64,000 nucleotides of DNA from Stenopsyche tienmushanensis (GCA_008973525.1 WACJ01000274.1:2232001-2296000); one strand, 5' to 3'; shown: positions 38,101-53,100, counted from the stretch's first letter. The notes: generated from the sequence alone by a model not told the origin. A program made the numbers and translations.

Positions 38101-41100
38101 ATCGGCCGATGTAATATCACGATATCGTTTTGATGTTTTATCTGTTAATTTTATTCCGATTTCTGGTAGGTTTGCAAAATAGTTGGGAGATAAAGTTTGT
38201 CCATTCGACTTCCATTTTATCGGCAACTAGCGACGGCGATGATGTTGTATAGAAAGGATCTGGCGCCGAGCCTGCGTAATAACTGTGTGAAATCGATTTG
38301 CTCAATGTTATTTCACCGAGTGGGTCCGTTTCCGAATTGCTGTCTCCGACCATAATGACTTTATTCACTTGACTTTGACCGATGTCATTGATATTTTCTA
38401 TGTATCCTTCTCTCAAATGCCTCTTATTTGCTGTGAATACATCGTTGACGTTTTGAGGACTGAATGCCATATTGCCACTTTTGTAATTACTGTATTGTGA
38501 GGCTTCTACCGGTGTTAAACTGAAAGGGTTTTGAGCTTTTTTAATTGGGTTGTACGAAGACCCATATGCACTAGTGTCGTACTCATTGCTATTGTAGCTT
38601 TCGAGTAATTTTGATGGAGGCTCAGCATATTTGCCTCCCCCAACAGTCACTGATGGCGGTGGTACTTTATTTTTGTATTGGGAAATATTTTTATTTTGTG
38701 TCCTTGGTTTTGTTACTTTAATGATTTGTGCATTAGAAATTGGTTTTCTTTTGGGTCGTTTCGTTATTATTTCTTCTTTCGGATTATGCAAAACTTTAAC
38801 TGGTCTCTTATTTGAATAAGATCCAATGTGATCGTTATAATTTTCGTATCCATCCGATTCATAGCTGGAATAGCCGGAGTTTTTAGTTGATATGGGTGCA
38901 CCAAAGAAATCTGATGGAGGCAGCGATGGATCCGAATAGCTAGAGCTTTGTGATTCATAACTGGAATACGAATCTGTCGGGGCTAGAGTGTAAGATTTAC
39001 TTGGTTGTATTTCAAAATTTGATTGTGAGTTTTGAGAGCCAAAGGTATTGTAGGAGTTGAACGACAATTGAGATGAATGACTTGGTTTGTTTAAAGCTTG
39101 CGGCTCATAACTTGATTCGTAACTTGATGGAGAATTATATTCTTGGCTATAGTCTTCGGAAGAATCTCCATAGCCAGCATTGTATTTATCCTCTGAGCTT
39201 ATCGATGAGTATGAGGATTTCGGGGGAGGTACGTATGATTTCTTTGGATTGCCATAACTGCCTATCGGTTCCGGCGAACCGTATGAAGTCGATGGAGCTC
39301 CATAACTCGAGGATGGGGATTTACTAAAAAATGATGGAGTACCGTAACTTGACGAAAGTGGTGCTTCATAGCTTGATATTGGCGGTGGTCCGTAGTTATC
39401 AGACGGAGGTCCATAATTTGATATTGGTTCGCCGAAACCCGTTGAAGGTGCACCATAGCTTGACGATGGAGGTTCTCCGTAACTCGTAGATGGAGGTTCT
39501 CCATAACTGGTCGGTGGAGGTTCCCCGTAGCTGGTTGACGGAGGCTCTCCGTAGCTAGTCGATGGCGGTTCTCCGTAGCTTCCAGAAGGTGGTGCTCCAT
39601 AACTTGTTGATGGTTCATTGTAAGTCAGAGACGGTGGTCCGTATGACTGCTTAGGTGGACCATAAGATGTCTTAGGAGGTCCATATTTTGGTTTAGGCGG
39701 TCCATATTTTGGTTTAGGCGGACCGTATACTGGTTTCGGTGGTCCATATTTTGGCTTGGGTGGGCCATATTTCGTTTTAGGAGGGCCGTATGTTGATTTT
39801 GGGGGGCCATATTTTGGTTTTGGCGGTCCATATTTCGGTTTCGGTGGTCCGTACGAGTGTTTCGGTGGTCCGTACGATGATTTAGGTGGGCCGTATGATT
39901 TCGATGGGTGTCGCGGTTTTCTTTTCGAATGGGAAGGTCCGTGTCTGTATACTGGCGGTTCGCGTTTCTGTCTTATATGCGATGTGACATTTTTGCTATC
40001 ATCCTCTGCAGTGTTTCCGTAGCTGACGATTGTAAGAAGAATTAGTATCTGAAACAGTAAAAGATTTAGTAGGCTTAATCTCGTTTTTTCAATAATATCG
40101 ACTTTTAAGCCGGCGTTAGAAATTTCTTAAGAGAGTCTGAGCAATGGAGCGGATAGTGAACATATAAATCGTAATATATCTTATTTGTACTGATTTCTTT
40201 GGCTATCATGGATATGCTAACCCTCATGCCAACGGATCCGTTAAAATTTCTCTTTTAGAATAGCAAGTGAGATGGTAAAAAGAGTCGGTTTTCGTTGTCG
40301 ACTGGCATCATGAGACACGCACTTAGTGATTTAATACGAACGATTTTACTCTGCGCATCTAAAGTACGGTTTTAATTGCCTTTGAGGCTTTTTATAGGAA
40401 GCAATCAATGAAATTTTAATGCATTTAGTGATGAAATTGGTTCTGGTCTTAATGCTGGCGTACAACAGATTCTGTCAATGCACGCTGAAGTATGAAAGAT
40501 CTCAACATTCTAATAACGTCAATGATTGCTCTTTGCATGAATTTTGACATTCGTAAGTGTGTAAATAGGTCTCCGAAATCGAAACAGCTTTCGTCTTCTT
40601 TGAACAAAAAGTGAGATTTTCACTGATTAATTATTTCGTTCAATCAAAAGTGACTTGTTCCCAATTCGTTATCCGCGTGCCGATATATTTACCATATGTT
40701 ATGAATGGCTGACCAATGAAGCTATTACGTTTCGATGTTTTTAACGTTATGCGTTTGTTATGATTGGGTAGAATTCATTATTTTTCAAGTAGGCCATCGT
40801 GAGTATCCAAATTCTTAATTGTGCCTCAATTTCGGATGCGCCATAAAAATATAATAGTAAGAGTGAATCTAAAAGCGAGCATCGATTTAAGTACTGTAAA
40901 ATGCCAGTATACATATGTGCTTTGGCCTGTGACTATCTTTCGTCTCGATGTAAATTACTGTAGAAACAATAAACGAAAGTAACCATTATTACATGTATTC
41001 ATCACATGTCGTAGACGCTTTGTATTTATGTACGAGTGTGTAATTTCTCAGTTTTCTGGCTGTGGCTTAATTGTACATAGTCTGATTGCCAGAGCATGTA

Positions 41101-44100
41101 AAAGAATAGCTTACAGTCGATGTAAACAATCTGTTTTCATGGATATAATCGATCTTGAATAGTAATTAATCAAAAGAGTAAAAGTGCATTCGAAACCCTA
41201 GTCGTTGAAGCGAACAATGCACCATAAAATGCATTAATCTCTCTTCACATGCTTTTAAATATAATAAATGACTTTTAACCAAGCAAAACATACTTATTGT
41301 ATTTATATCAAAAACTGTTTAGTTTAGGCTAACCTTAGCTATTAATATTAGGGTGTCCCATAAGTTTCTTTCGTTTTCATATTAAGAAAAAAAATTGTAA
41401 TACATCAAAATTTATTGAATAATATATGATCCATTCTGTTCTATCCCCCTTCTCCATCTCTCCGGAAGCCTCATAATGCCTTCTTGCCAAATTTTCCCAG
41501 GTTTGTTGGCAAAATATTGATCAAGGTACATTTTTATATCATTTTTTAAATTAATATTTTTACTAAGTAAATAATTTTTCAGTGAAAGAAATAAATAATC
41601 ATCGGAAAGGGCAATGTCTGGAGAGTATGGAGGATGAGGTAAAACATCCCAGTTAAATGATAATAATTTATTTATGACGGGCAAAGACACATGAGGCCTG
41701 GCGTTATCGTGATGAAAAACAACGCTTCGTCTGTTCGCTAATTCTTGCCGTTTTTTAGCAATTGTATCCTTTAGATTGTCTAGTTGGAAATAATATTTTA
41801 TTCAATTGATCGTTTCATCTTGCTGAAGTATCTCATAATAAACTACCCTCTTCCAGTCCCACCAAATGCATAGCAAAACTTTTTTTGGATGTAGGCCAGG
41901 CTTAGCTACAGTTAAAGCTTCTGTACCCTTGGTCCAAGACCGTTTACATCGGATATTCTCATAGAGTATTCAACTTTAATCTCCAGTGACTCCAAAAAAA
42001 GTTAACTATTATGTCGTTGGAGAAGAAGATGCATGTTGAAATATGCTGAAGTTTATTTGAGTCAGTCAGTTCATGAGGAAGCCACACATTTGAACGATTG
42101 ATGTAGCCCAATTTTGTCAGATGATTATGGACGGATGTTCGTGGAATTTCTAACTTGTTAGCTATTTCGCGAACAGTATATCGCGCGAAAGACACTTATG
42201 GGACAACCTAATATATTGAATGCATAAAATCAAATATTATGTAAAGTTTGCTTGGTTAATAATTTATTAAATGTGTATAGGCAATTTTCTTCTTTTTAAA
42301 ATTGTAATAGATTGTCCAGTTAGGAATGTACAAAAAATTAATTGATTAATCGATACAATGTATTTTCCTTCAATAGATACAACCTTTTCCCATCTATTTA
42401 ATATTTTTTTTTAATTCTGGAAGATTAAAATTCTTCTATATTTATGATTCCCCCCCCCCCCCCCCGATAAATAATGTTACATCGATCCAAATAAATTATA
42501 AGTCGGAAAGAGCAAGGTCAGAAGAATAAGGTGGATGCGAAATTGTTTGCCATTAGAGTTCCTTTAATTTTTAGTCGACTAACAAAATATATAATACGCG
42601 TTGTCAAAGAGACGGTTGAGACACAACCGATGATCAAAAAGTAAATATGATAAAAACGACATTTCTAACTGAACAATCTAATATTATATGCCATGTTATA
42701 AACGGGTGCAAAACAAAGCAGATAAAATTTGGCATTGTGAATACAAGTGTGACTGTATGGTTACGCAAATGTTTTAAATTCATATAAAATACATTTGAAA
42801 TCTTTATTATTCAATGATTAATGACGAAATAATCCAAATTTTTATTCAAGCAAAGTGGAGCTTTGAAATGAATTCGATCATAAATCGTATGAAAATTGAA
42901 TATATCGAAAGTATCCTTTTTCACAGTCATACAGATTCATTTATGGGGGGGTTTAATAAATTTTCGACCTATTAAAAATGTTATGTTAACCTCATTTTTA
43001 GAGTGTTTATTCGCTCAATTAGATTGTAAATATTTAAGAATCTGATTTCAAATCGTTTCAATATTTGTCAGTCATTAGAGAGAATCGTGATTTTAAAAAT
43101 GTAGCGTGACTCTTAAAAGAAGCTCATGCTGCGTGAAAAGCTTATGCTTATAAATTACTCGAATACTGGATTGTTTCAAATATAGCACTATTTTTATTGC
43201 AAATCGTTCGCGATTTAATTAAAAATATTAATATAGGTTCTTAAAGGATTTTTTTAATACAATAATTTGATCGATATGGATTGAAAATGAACGATAAAAG
43301 CTCAAATAATTCACGGAGGGGTGGCTTTAATTTATTTATTTAATCAGTATTAATAACTTACTGTGATGCAGCACAAATTGATTATCTTCACGCCCATTCT
43401 GTCACTTATTATTAAAGTAAGATGACAACGGAAAATAAAAACGGCAGCACGATCCGGTATGTAAACGTCCAACTTTTCACTGTTCGTTCTTTGCACTGAA
43501 TCGATTCACGGTCGCGGAATCCAATTTCTAATGAACAATTTGCATTATTGATAATGCAGATGGATCGGCTCTCCTCATCAGCGGTGTTAATCTTCGTCCG
43601 ATTTGAACCGGAGCTTTCTCTGTGATCTTTTTCCGATTGTTCAGTATCGCCTCGTCATATCGAAATCGATATCGGCAAATTCGGGGCGAGCTCTCATTAG
43701 CACCTTTCGAAGAGATAGTGACCTTGAGCCGTAGCACTTTCCTGACGATGCGACAAGAAGTCGACTTGGAGAGGTGGAATGCTTAACTGCGACTGACCCG
43801 GCACGAGGATGATGCTCATGTTTTATACGACCATCTTTAACATCAGCCTCGAGACGAGGGAAAATTCGTCTTACGACGTCGGCATGAGAAGCTTTGAGCG
43901 TTTTTTTTATTTCTGCAGCGGCAAAAAACCATCAGCAGCCACAATAAAGCATTTATATTGCAATGCGAAATGATCACTATTAATAAAGCAATTTACACAG
44001 TGAATTATTAATCAAATCTGTTCTACACGCGCTTAGTATTTTTTGTTTTGACGATATTTCGTGTTGAGAAATTTGCTCTTTTATAGCGATTAGCTTAATT

Positions 44101-47100
44101 TTTCGACGCTAAAATGTAACCACTGGTTTATGGCGCCATCATTAAATTTTAATAACGGCATTTTTTATTGCTTGAATGCGTTATTATTTGGATTTTAACC
44201 GTTTTCAGCTTAAGATTTCCAACAGCGATTTTCTATCGGCGTCAATTTATTTTCCATACAGTTATAACAAGATCTACCAGACCAAATGTTATCATATTAA
44301 CACCATTATAACTATCAAACCAAGCTGTTTTAATGCAAAATAACCGTGTTTACTTGAAGAGAAAATCCACCAATATTTTGGAGCAATGAGTGACCATGAA
44401 AAAGCAAGGACTTTCTTAGGTCGTGGTTTTGAACGATGCATTCATGTCGTATGTAAATAATTCAATTTCTGGGCTCAAACATTGAACAAAACTTGAATCG
44501 AACAAGAATAAAAAAAATACTAACAAAATATCATGAGGATTATGCTCAAATTTAAATATTGATAAATTTATGGGCGTTTTTAATTGGTAACGTTTGATCT
44601 GGATGGTGTTGTAATCTTTAGATATTTTCGAATAAATTTTAACGAAATTTAAAAAAAGGATGTTTGGATAGATGAATTGTTTTGTTGATATTGTTACAAA
44701 TTAGACACTCATGAAGGTCCTGCCATTCTTATTAATTATCCCACTATAATTTTTTAATACAAAAAATCGGGATTGCTTAATCCCGATTGGTGTCCCAACT
44801 GGACCGTTCCAAAATATTAAAGGGATTGGAAATAAAGCAATGATTTTTTTTAAATTTGAAGACCTCTCAGATTATTTCAATCTCATTTAACATATTTTCA
44901 TTATGAACGTATTCATTCGCTTTTCGTGCGGATAATTAGAGAATATTTCATGCGGCATCCATATACAGAGCCGTGGATAATAAATTAATAAATATATACT
45001 TTTTATGAGTAGACTTCCCCTAAGCTCGTACGCGACCTCATTTGGCGCGAGCCACCTATGTAAGTTAGCCTGTGAGGGAGCTTCCGTGATCGTATCGATC
45101 AAAAAAAGCTCCGGATACTCATTTATCCCCGAAAATCCTGCAAAAATCCCTAAAAAAAAGGACGGAGTGGCCACATTGTCTGGGTGTTCATCCGGTCCGC
45201 TTTTCGGACCGCTGACATTACCCAACATATACCCCGCATACAAACCCGAACATGTCGATAGAACGATTACGAACTTTCATTACAAAACGAAGTTGTCCGA
45301 AGAAGACTGTTTGGGTGGGTTGTTTAAATTTTATAATCGATCGAAAATATTGTTGTCTTTTATTGCAACTAAATGGTAGAATAGAATGATCAACTAAAAT
45401 AAAAACCACGTGCAACTCTCAACTGGATCTGTATTCTGCGTTTTGCGCCCTAAGTTTGTGGCGAGCACCTACTTTTCCACCACCCTCTTGTTATGGCCCC
45501 GTTCATATATTCTATTAATTTTACCCTCGGCTAGAAACTATTATTTTAGACGATACGATTTTTAAAATGAAACATTCTTAATTTATTATATATTTTATAC
45601 ATGTATTGCTCTGATTATTACTAACAGTGCTTACTGTTGTCAATCAATCATACGCCAAGTGGTTTTTTTTTATAATCGTTTTCCCTCTATGATGTCTATT
45701 TGAATTCTATGTCATTGCTATTTTCTTTTGAAATAATTCAGCACCCTGAATTAAATCATGTGTTAAAATACTGCTATAGAACAATTTACGATCATTTAAA
45801 TATACATTTTCAATAACCAAATCTAAATATCGAATCAATCAGCACATAATTTAAGAGCATTTCCTTTTATAACTTTGATTGACACTGATATGAATGCAAA
45901 TTCTCAGATTGTTAAAATATTTCTATTGACATTTTATTATCGCCTTTCTCATATTTACATAACAGAACACGCATAGAAATACGGATGCGCATCTCAAAAT
46001 GTTTTCATCCTACTTAATGACAGTTATAATTAAAATGCATTAACGAACGGAGAAGATTTGCTTCCGTTCTAAATATTTTTTGATAAAATTAGCACGATTT
46101 GCGTGTATGAAAGCTACTTTTTTTCTTGTTCGCGATCAATATTTTTGTATCGATTTAACGAATGTCGATCGATCGTATATCGACATTGGACGAATGTAGA
46201 GCGCTTAGAAATTGACGGAAACGTGCACGTTCTTAAATAAAGTGACTGTTACAATCGAAGTCGAAAGATGATTAGTCAGCATTCGACGATGGGATTTAGT
46301 TGTTATGACTCTACACAATTAGACCGGCGGTAAAAAATAATGCAATCGGACTTTGTGTACAAACTGTGAAATTAAATGAAATCATAAACGCGAAAAGTAT
46401 AACACTTTTTTTCGGAGATGAATGATAGCCATTACCGTTTTAGAAAATGTCTGAAGTCGACTTTGAATGATAATGTGACAATTAAATCGTTTCATGTATT
46501 TTTATGGAATCAATGATCGATTGCTTATATATTTATAATCGATTGCACGTGGGATCTGCATATCGCCTTTGAGTTCCCAGGGTCTTTCTCATCGCAAATT
46601 GTAAAATGGAAAGTGTTTTTTTTCAGCCGATTCTTCGACCCGAGACGTTCAAAACGTACGGTTTTCGTTGTCGAACATTCTTTTTTTTTTGTTGCAATGG
46701 AAATCTTGTAATTTTGCACAAACAATTGACTCAAGCCAATTGATCCTCCGCACATCTTGTTGCTAATTTTTCACTTTTGTTTTATGCGATTTCGCACAGC
46801 ATTGTTCGCAATGATCTGTAGTGTGTAAACTCGTCAATCAATTATTGCGTGCTTGTGCGTTTCTCTCTCGGACGAATCAATCACTGTTTGGGATGTACCT
46901 CTCTAATAAGATAAATTAGAGGTTGTATGGGAAATTTGTATCTTAAGGTGTATGTTTAGATGCAATTTCTAGTACAGCACTTCTATTTATTTAATGATGG
47001 AAAATTCCGATCTGAGAATTATTTAATCCATCAAATAATGTATTTTGAATATTAAAAAATGATCGATCCAGACAGTGTATACAGGATGTTTTGAACATAA

Positions 47101-50100
47101 ACCAACAATTTTTTTTGGGGAGCTAGGGAGGTATTTTGGTATGTTTCACACATTGACTCTATATTCTAAGTGTCACGGTTGTCAAAATAGTTTTATTATG
47201 CATTGGTTATGCACTTGGTTTAAAGAAAATTACTTATGAGCTTCCAGTCACATAAAATGTGCAAACGAATGAGAAATGTCAACTTCTAAAATCTTTAAAC
47301 TAAAAACGAACAACTATTTTGAACTTAGTTAAGTTTTAAAAAGTTCTCTAGATTATACTTTTTCCATCGATATGCTATATGTTATACAAATCATTCAATA
47401 AGTCGTTAAACTTGAAGAGGTACCAGTTTGCCAGGGTCAGGGTTAAGAAAATACTTTTTGTGCTTATTATGTTTTTATTAGATTTATTTACAAAGTTTGA
47501 TCAAATTGGCCACCCTCTGCTTCTTGTGCACCCATGACACTTTCCCTTACTGCAACTGTGGTTGTCTGAAGTAGCATTTCCTCTTTCATTTTTGCAAAGG
47601 GCTTTGCTTCTATTTATGGGCACATCAGTCGTATAAATGTATCATTTTGGCACCCCTATTCCGTGATTCGCACGGTTTACAGACCTGACACCACTGGATT
47701 TCTTTTCCTGTGGATGTCCTCTATTCCATTGATCGCACGGTCTCTAGACTTGACACCACTGGATTTCTTTTCTGGGACGTGCCCTATTCCGTGGCTCGCA
47801 CAGTCGCCAAATCTGACACCACTGGATTTCTTTATCTAGGGACGTGCATAATTGTCCTTTTAAATAAATACTTCAGATAATATTGTTATCAACCCATATT
47901 CCAGCTTACAGACATTGACATTTTCTAGATTTTCTTGATAGGAATGTTTATAAATAAACTGTAAATTCATAAACTTTTTAAGTAGTAAGTACATTTTTTT
48001 AATAAAAATATTTGAAAAATACAAAAATTAATCAACTGGAGCTGAATTGAACACAAAAAATCGGAAAAACCAGTCAAATCAAGACTTATTTTATAGCAAT
48101 CGAGCATAAAAAACTAAGTAGAAAGAAATTTAATCACCTAACAATTTATAGATTTGATATTTAATTTACACTTACGCATTTTATGTAATACTTTCTGTTT
48201 TAAAGCTCGAATAAAAATGATATATGCTGTTTCGCATATTACATCAAATTGCTAGCAGTAAAGCCTTTCGCGGATTAAAATCGTATAACGGCTATTATAA
48301 ATCATACGTAATGAATATCATATATTGATTGTTCGTGATGCTTAGTGCGATCTGCAATTTGCTATGGTGTTCGATAATCATGCCGCCATTCTATTTTACA
48401 GGTGACAAAGGTCATGCATTATGGTAATTGCATTCGACGGCGTTCATTCTAGCACAATGGATCGATACATAGTCAATGAAAATCTCCTTTTGTTGTTGTT
48501 GTAAAAGTTGTTAAATATTTCAGAAATGTTCAGAGAGCAGATCGTATTTAATAGAATATATTTTCATTAATATTTATGATGTTTTCTATTTATCCTTTCG
48601 TCATAATTTGCATTTATTGGCGAGATTATTTATAATTTAAAAAGATAATTTTTTGAAGCAATACAAATTTTTAATACGCATCTTTCGTTGTGAAATTCTA
48701 AGATAATTAAGATTTTCGGCGGCAGTGTGTTAATTTTGTCCTAACTTTAATTAATCATCCCCATACGATGTTAATGCATTATTATATAATATTAATGTCA
48801 TATTCTTAATGAAATTTCTTAGCAAATGTCTTAATTTATCTTTTGTAATTATTCTCAGTAATTAATTAAATCATTAAGTTTATTTATGATATAATGGAAG
48901 ATTAGATTTTTATGTTGATAATATTAGAATAAACAAATTTTCATCGATAATTTTATTTTCTAAAGGAGCAAATTTAAATATCAATGCCAATGAAAGTCTA
49001 ACCTTTTCAAAATCAATCGTGAATAAAATTATTGAAAGTCAAAAATATACATATTTTTTTTTTGGTTGTTGTCTTTCAATAAGGATGCTCGATTTTTAAA
49101 TGTAAATAATCTGTGTATAATCTGTGTGTAATCATCCCTGTATGATAATTTTGGTTGCGATGTTCGATATGACTCAAAATCGCTCTCTTCTTCGAAATAA
49201 ATAGTATACCCAGTATCAAAGTCATCATTGTTCTGTATAGATTTGCTCTTTCTATCAATATAATTAATAATTAGTAAAAATATTACTATAGTCCCTATAG
49301 TGCTTTAAATAACCGCATAACTTCGAAATCGCACAAAAAGAGGTTTGAGTATAAATTTCTCAGATGTTGCTTTAACAAAATGGTCCGTAAAGCCTAACAA
49401 TTTTCGATCGTTCTTATTAGATGACCCTGTAGTAGGAAAGTGTAAAATTTTGTTATAATGAAATTTTAATAATTAATGCTAAATAGATTCTGAAAGTTAT
49501 CTCTCATACTTTGCCGCATGAGGCTAGTTCTTCATTAGCATGCCTTTTCCCAGAGAGCATCGATCTTAAGTATATATGGCATCGTAGTGCCATTTTGTGT
49601 TTTCACTCAATCAGTGAGAAAATTGTAATAATCAGCTGCGTTCACTTTCGATCTTAATTCTAGGTTTTTATCGATGCCTTTGAAAAAGGTAACGAGCATT
49701 CTTGCAGTAATGACGACTTTGATATTTATATGTAAGCGATCAAACAAAGAGTTCGTGACGGTTGTCTGAAGACAATGAATTTGCAGTTTTTTTCCGAATA
49801 GCACTTTTCCGCTTTTATAAGTTTTCTCGCCTTAATGCTCTACGAACGCCATTCATTAATTCACCATAAGCGCAGCACTCTGTGATTTACCTATGGCACA
49901 ATCAACGTCTTTCATTTGAGTGGCTGAAATAAAGACATTGATTTTATCAGTCGTTATTTCTTCAATGGTTTTGCCGAACGAGATCGAAACTTATGCAACA
50001 AGATCCATAATTATCGATCAAAGTTGATAGACATACAACTTAACTTTTAATAACACGATTGACTGCGTATGATCAGTATTCAAAGTGTTTCATAATACGT

Positions 50101-53100
50101 TCACATAAATGCTGTGTAAATATGATAATCGAATGAAACTGTTTTACTCGGAATTATCGCTGCTGGTTTCTAAAGCAACTATTTTCTTCTTCTTCGCAAT
50201 TAATGATTCAAAGTGGCTATCTTTATCATTGGCTCATTTTATGAAAAATACTTAATTTCAGTAAAAATCATCTAAATCAAGGGATGGGTTTATTTGCTAA
50301 CGCATGATGCAGTGACTTCGAGCTAGTGTGATGAATCTCTTAATAAATATTTTTCAAAGCACACCAGATCGAGTGTTACTAATTTACAATACTATTTTAA
50401 TATTTATATTTCAAATTTTCAGACGACATTAGAAAATATTTGTGTTTCATGAATTTGAGCGTGTTTGTAATATAGTCGCTATTGACCCGGATGAAAGCTT
50501 TGATGACATATTTGTGGATGGATATTGGATGCCTTGAACTAAAAACATAAGCGGAAACCCACCTTTATCCATCATGACCTGAACAAATCCTTTTTTCTAG
50601 TAGTTATTCACGACTCTTATTCACGAATCTTAACAGTATCTGTTATGCTTATGATGAAATAATATCCTTGGTAATATCTTCACATGTTTCTGAAATAAGC
50701 TTCATATGAGTTGGATGATATTTTAAATATTAGGTCGAGTCAAAAGTAATTGCCGTTTTTTTTCCAAGTATTTAATCAGCTTTAACAAAATAATAAAGCA
50801 ATATTACTCTAATACATATTCATCATTATTAGTGATAACTTTCTCCCATTTTACCAGTAACTCTTCATAAAATTTAACAAGTTTAGATGAAAAGAAATTT
50901 TCGATAGCGTGATTCACTTCCTCATCATTTTTGATTTTTTCCCATTTAAGAAATTCTGCAAAGAATAGAATAGGTGGTAGTCAATTGGAGCAAGATCTGG
51001 GGAGTATGAGGGATGTGGCAAGACAGATCACCCAAGTTCCAGAATTTTTTGCTGCGTCAACTTTGCTGTATACGCTTTAGCATTATCGTGTAACATGAAA
51101 TTGTTCAGATTGACGAGAGAAGGGCGTTCCTGGGCGTTGAGTCTATTTATCGGCACTAATTATCATTTCGATTTAAAAGTTCATGGTTTTTTATGCCTCG
51201 ATGGTCCCACCAGACACATAATACTTTTTTTCATGATTATTGGCCTTAGAATCAAGTAAAGGTGGTTGATCTTCATCAATTGAATTAATGAATTGTCAAA
51301 AAAGCTAAATACGCTAAAAACAACCATTTGCCAGCACTTGGAAAAATTGGGGAAAGTTTAGACATAAAGTTTAGACAAAGTTTAGTTCCCGATCTCAGAG
51401 TGACCGTGCGGAGATCCAGTCATGGACGCAGACCACGTTCTGTGGATATGTCCGGACATGGTGTCCGATCGCGAGGTGCTCATTTGAAGTGTCAGCGGTC
51501 TGAAAAGCGGACCGGTTGGACACACAAACCTTATGGCCACTCCCTCATGTTTTAGGGAATTTAAGGCCTTTTGTGTAAGTTATGGAAAGAAATCCATCCC
51601 CGGAGCTTTCTACGATCTCCATTTTCACGGGAAAAAAACCCCAGAGGCTAATTTACATTAGTGGCTTGCACCAAATGAGTGCTGCGAGCGAGATTGGACT
51701 TCTCCTCACCCATAAAACGTATATATTTATTTTATCTAGTTTTAATGTATAATACGTATGATGAAGACAACACCCAATGAATGCCGTATTTACTGGATTT
51801 ATGACAAAACATTTTGCGGTGCAAAGTATCTTTAAGAAATGTTTTGTGGCTATAAGATGGTCGGAAGTCGACGATCTAAATATATTTACCTTATTTGAAT
51901 AATTCAAAGTGGGATTGTAGATCTCGCATCACGAATAACGGGAAACGATGCGTAATGACACGGGTATTAAATACACGAGTTGATATGGGTTCACTTTCAA
52001 GTGTTCACGACTGCCGTGTGCTGACCGCGTGCGTTCAGGTCACTTTCTTGTTTTGACACAGAACCCTGATAAAAACGTTATTTATTTGTGTCAAATAGTA
52101 CCAGAGTCCATGCACATGACCGACGACAACATCACGACCTTTTGTTTGTCCATTTGTCTGGTGAAAGTCATCAAAGGAGATGCAGGGCATGCTGACAAAC
52201 TGCTTCTGCATACCGACGACGTTTCGTGCAGAAAATACCCACAATTCAACGATTTTTAATGCTAGGGCTTAAAATTGGAATTAATTTATTCCCACATGAT
52301 CCGACGCTTATATTGAAGACAATGCGTTCAGTTTTTGAAGATGACATATTTTAACAATTGTGCATTGTCTTGTATTTCCTCAGGATGCTGGCATGATTAC
52401 TTTGTTATAAGAACGCCTTGATTATCACCGTATTCCTTGTGCGATGAATATCTCAATCTGTTTAATCGGTTTAATTCGTGGTTGAATATTCTTGCTCTTA
52501 CCTATTCTTCAGATGGCGCTTCCTGTTGCTTTAAGCTCATTCATTTTACATATCAATCTCTCCAATCGTGTTTCGTCACGTCTGCTGGTTTAACTATATT
52601 GCGTGACGTCGGATTGAAAAAATGTCATTTTAAGATAATAAGGAATTACGTCTGACTTCCGTTTGTAGTTATTGTTAATTACGATCATCTGAGTTCCTGC
52701 TTTTTACTGACGACAAAAGAAGAATTCAAAGATTGCATCCTGCCATCTCAAGCAGCTAATACAAATTTCTTGAAATTATCCAAAGTAAACGGTGAAACGC
52801 GATCAACATGAATTACATTCGTATATTTAATAAATATCATCTTTGTTGTCAATAAGAACCTTTCACCAAATTTATTTCGAGATATTCAATTAAATCTCGA
52901 TTTAGATTTGTCCAATAATTGGCGAATATAATTTTAAAATACAAAGATATTAAAAAATACTTATCTTTTTATTGCAAGTGTAAATCTTTTGCTCGTACAT
53001 TGATGAATTTATTTCCCATATAAATCCAATTTATTTTTAAATACGCCATTTGCGAATTTAATTACAATCGTGTCAATTTATTATAGTGCAAATTAATTGC

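Noticed and set aside
39262..39831. Repetitive array that might suggest CRISPR or a satellite
   Set aside because: The periodicity is codon-based (YGPPK and YGEPPSTS units) with synonymous drift, as in a coding repeat; there are no spacers.
39756..40022. Plus-strand [15 protein letters not shown] open frame
   Set aside because: It is the antisense of the YGPPK repeat array; the minus frame has splice signals and a signal peptide, the plus frame has none.
44887..45379. Two 118-124 codon frames on opposite strands
   Set aside because: Both lie mostly in dispersed repeat copy C and are not open in the other copies.
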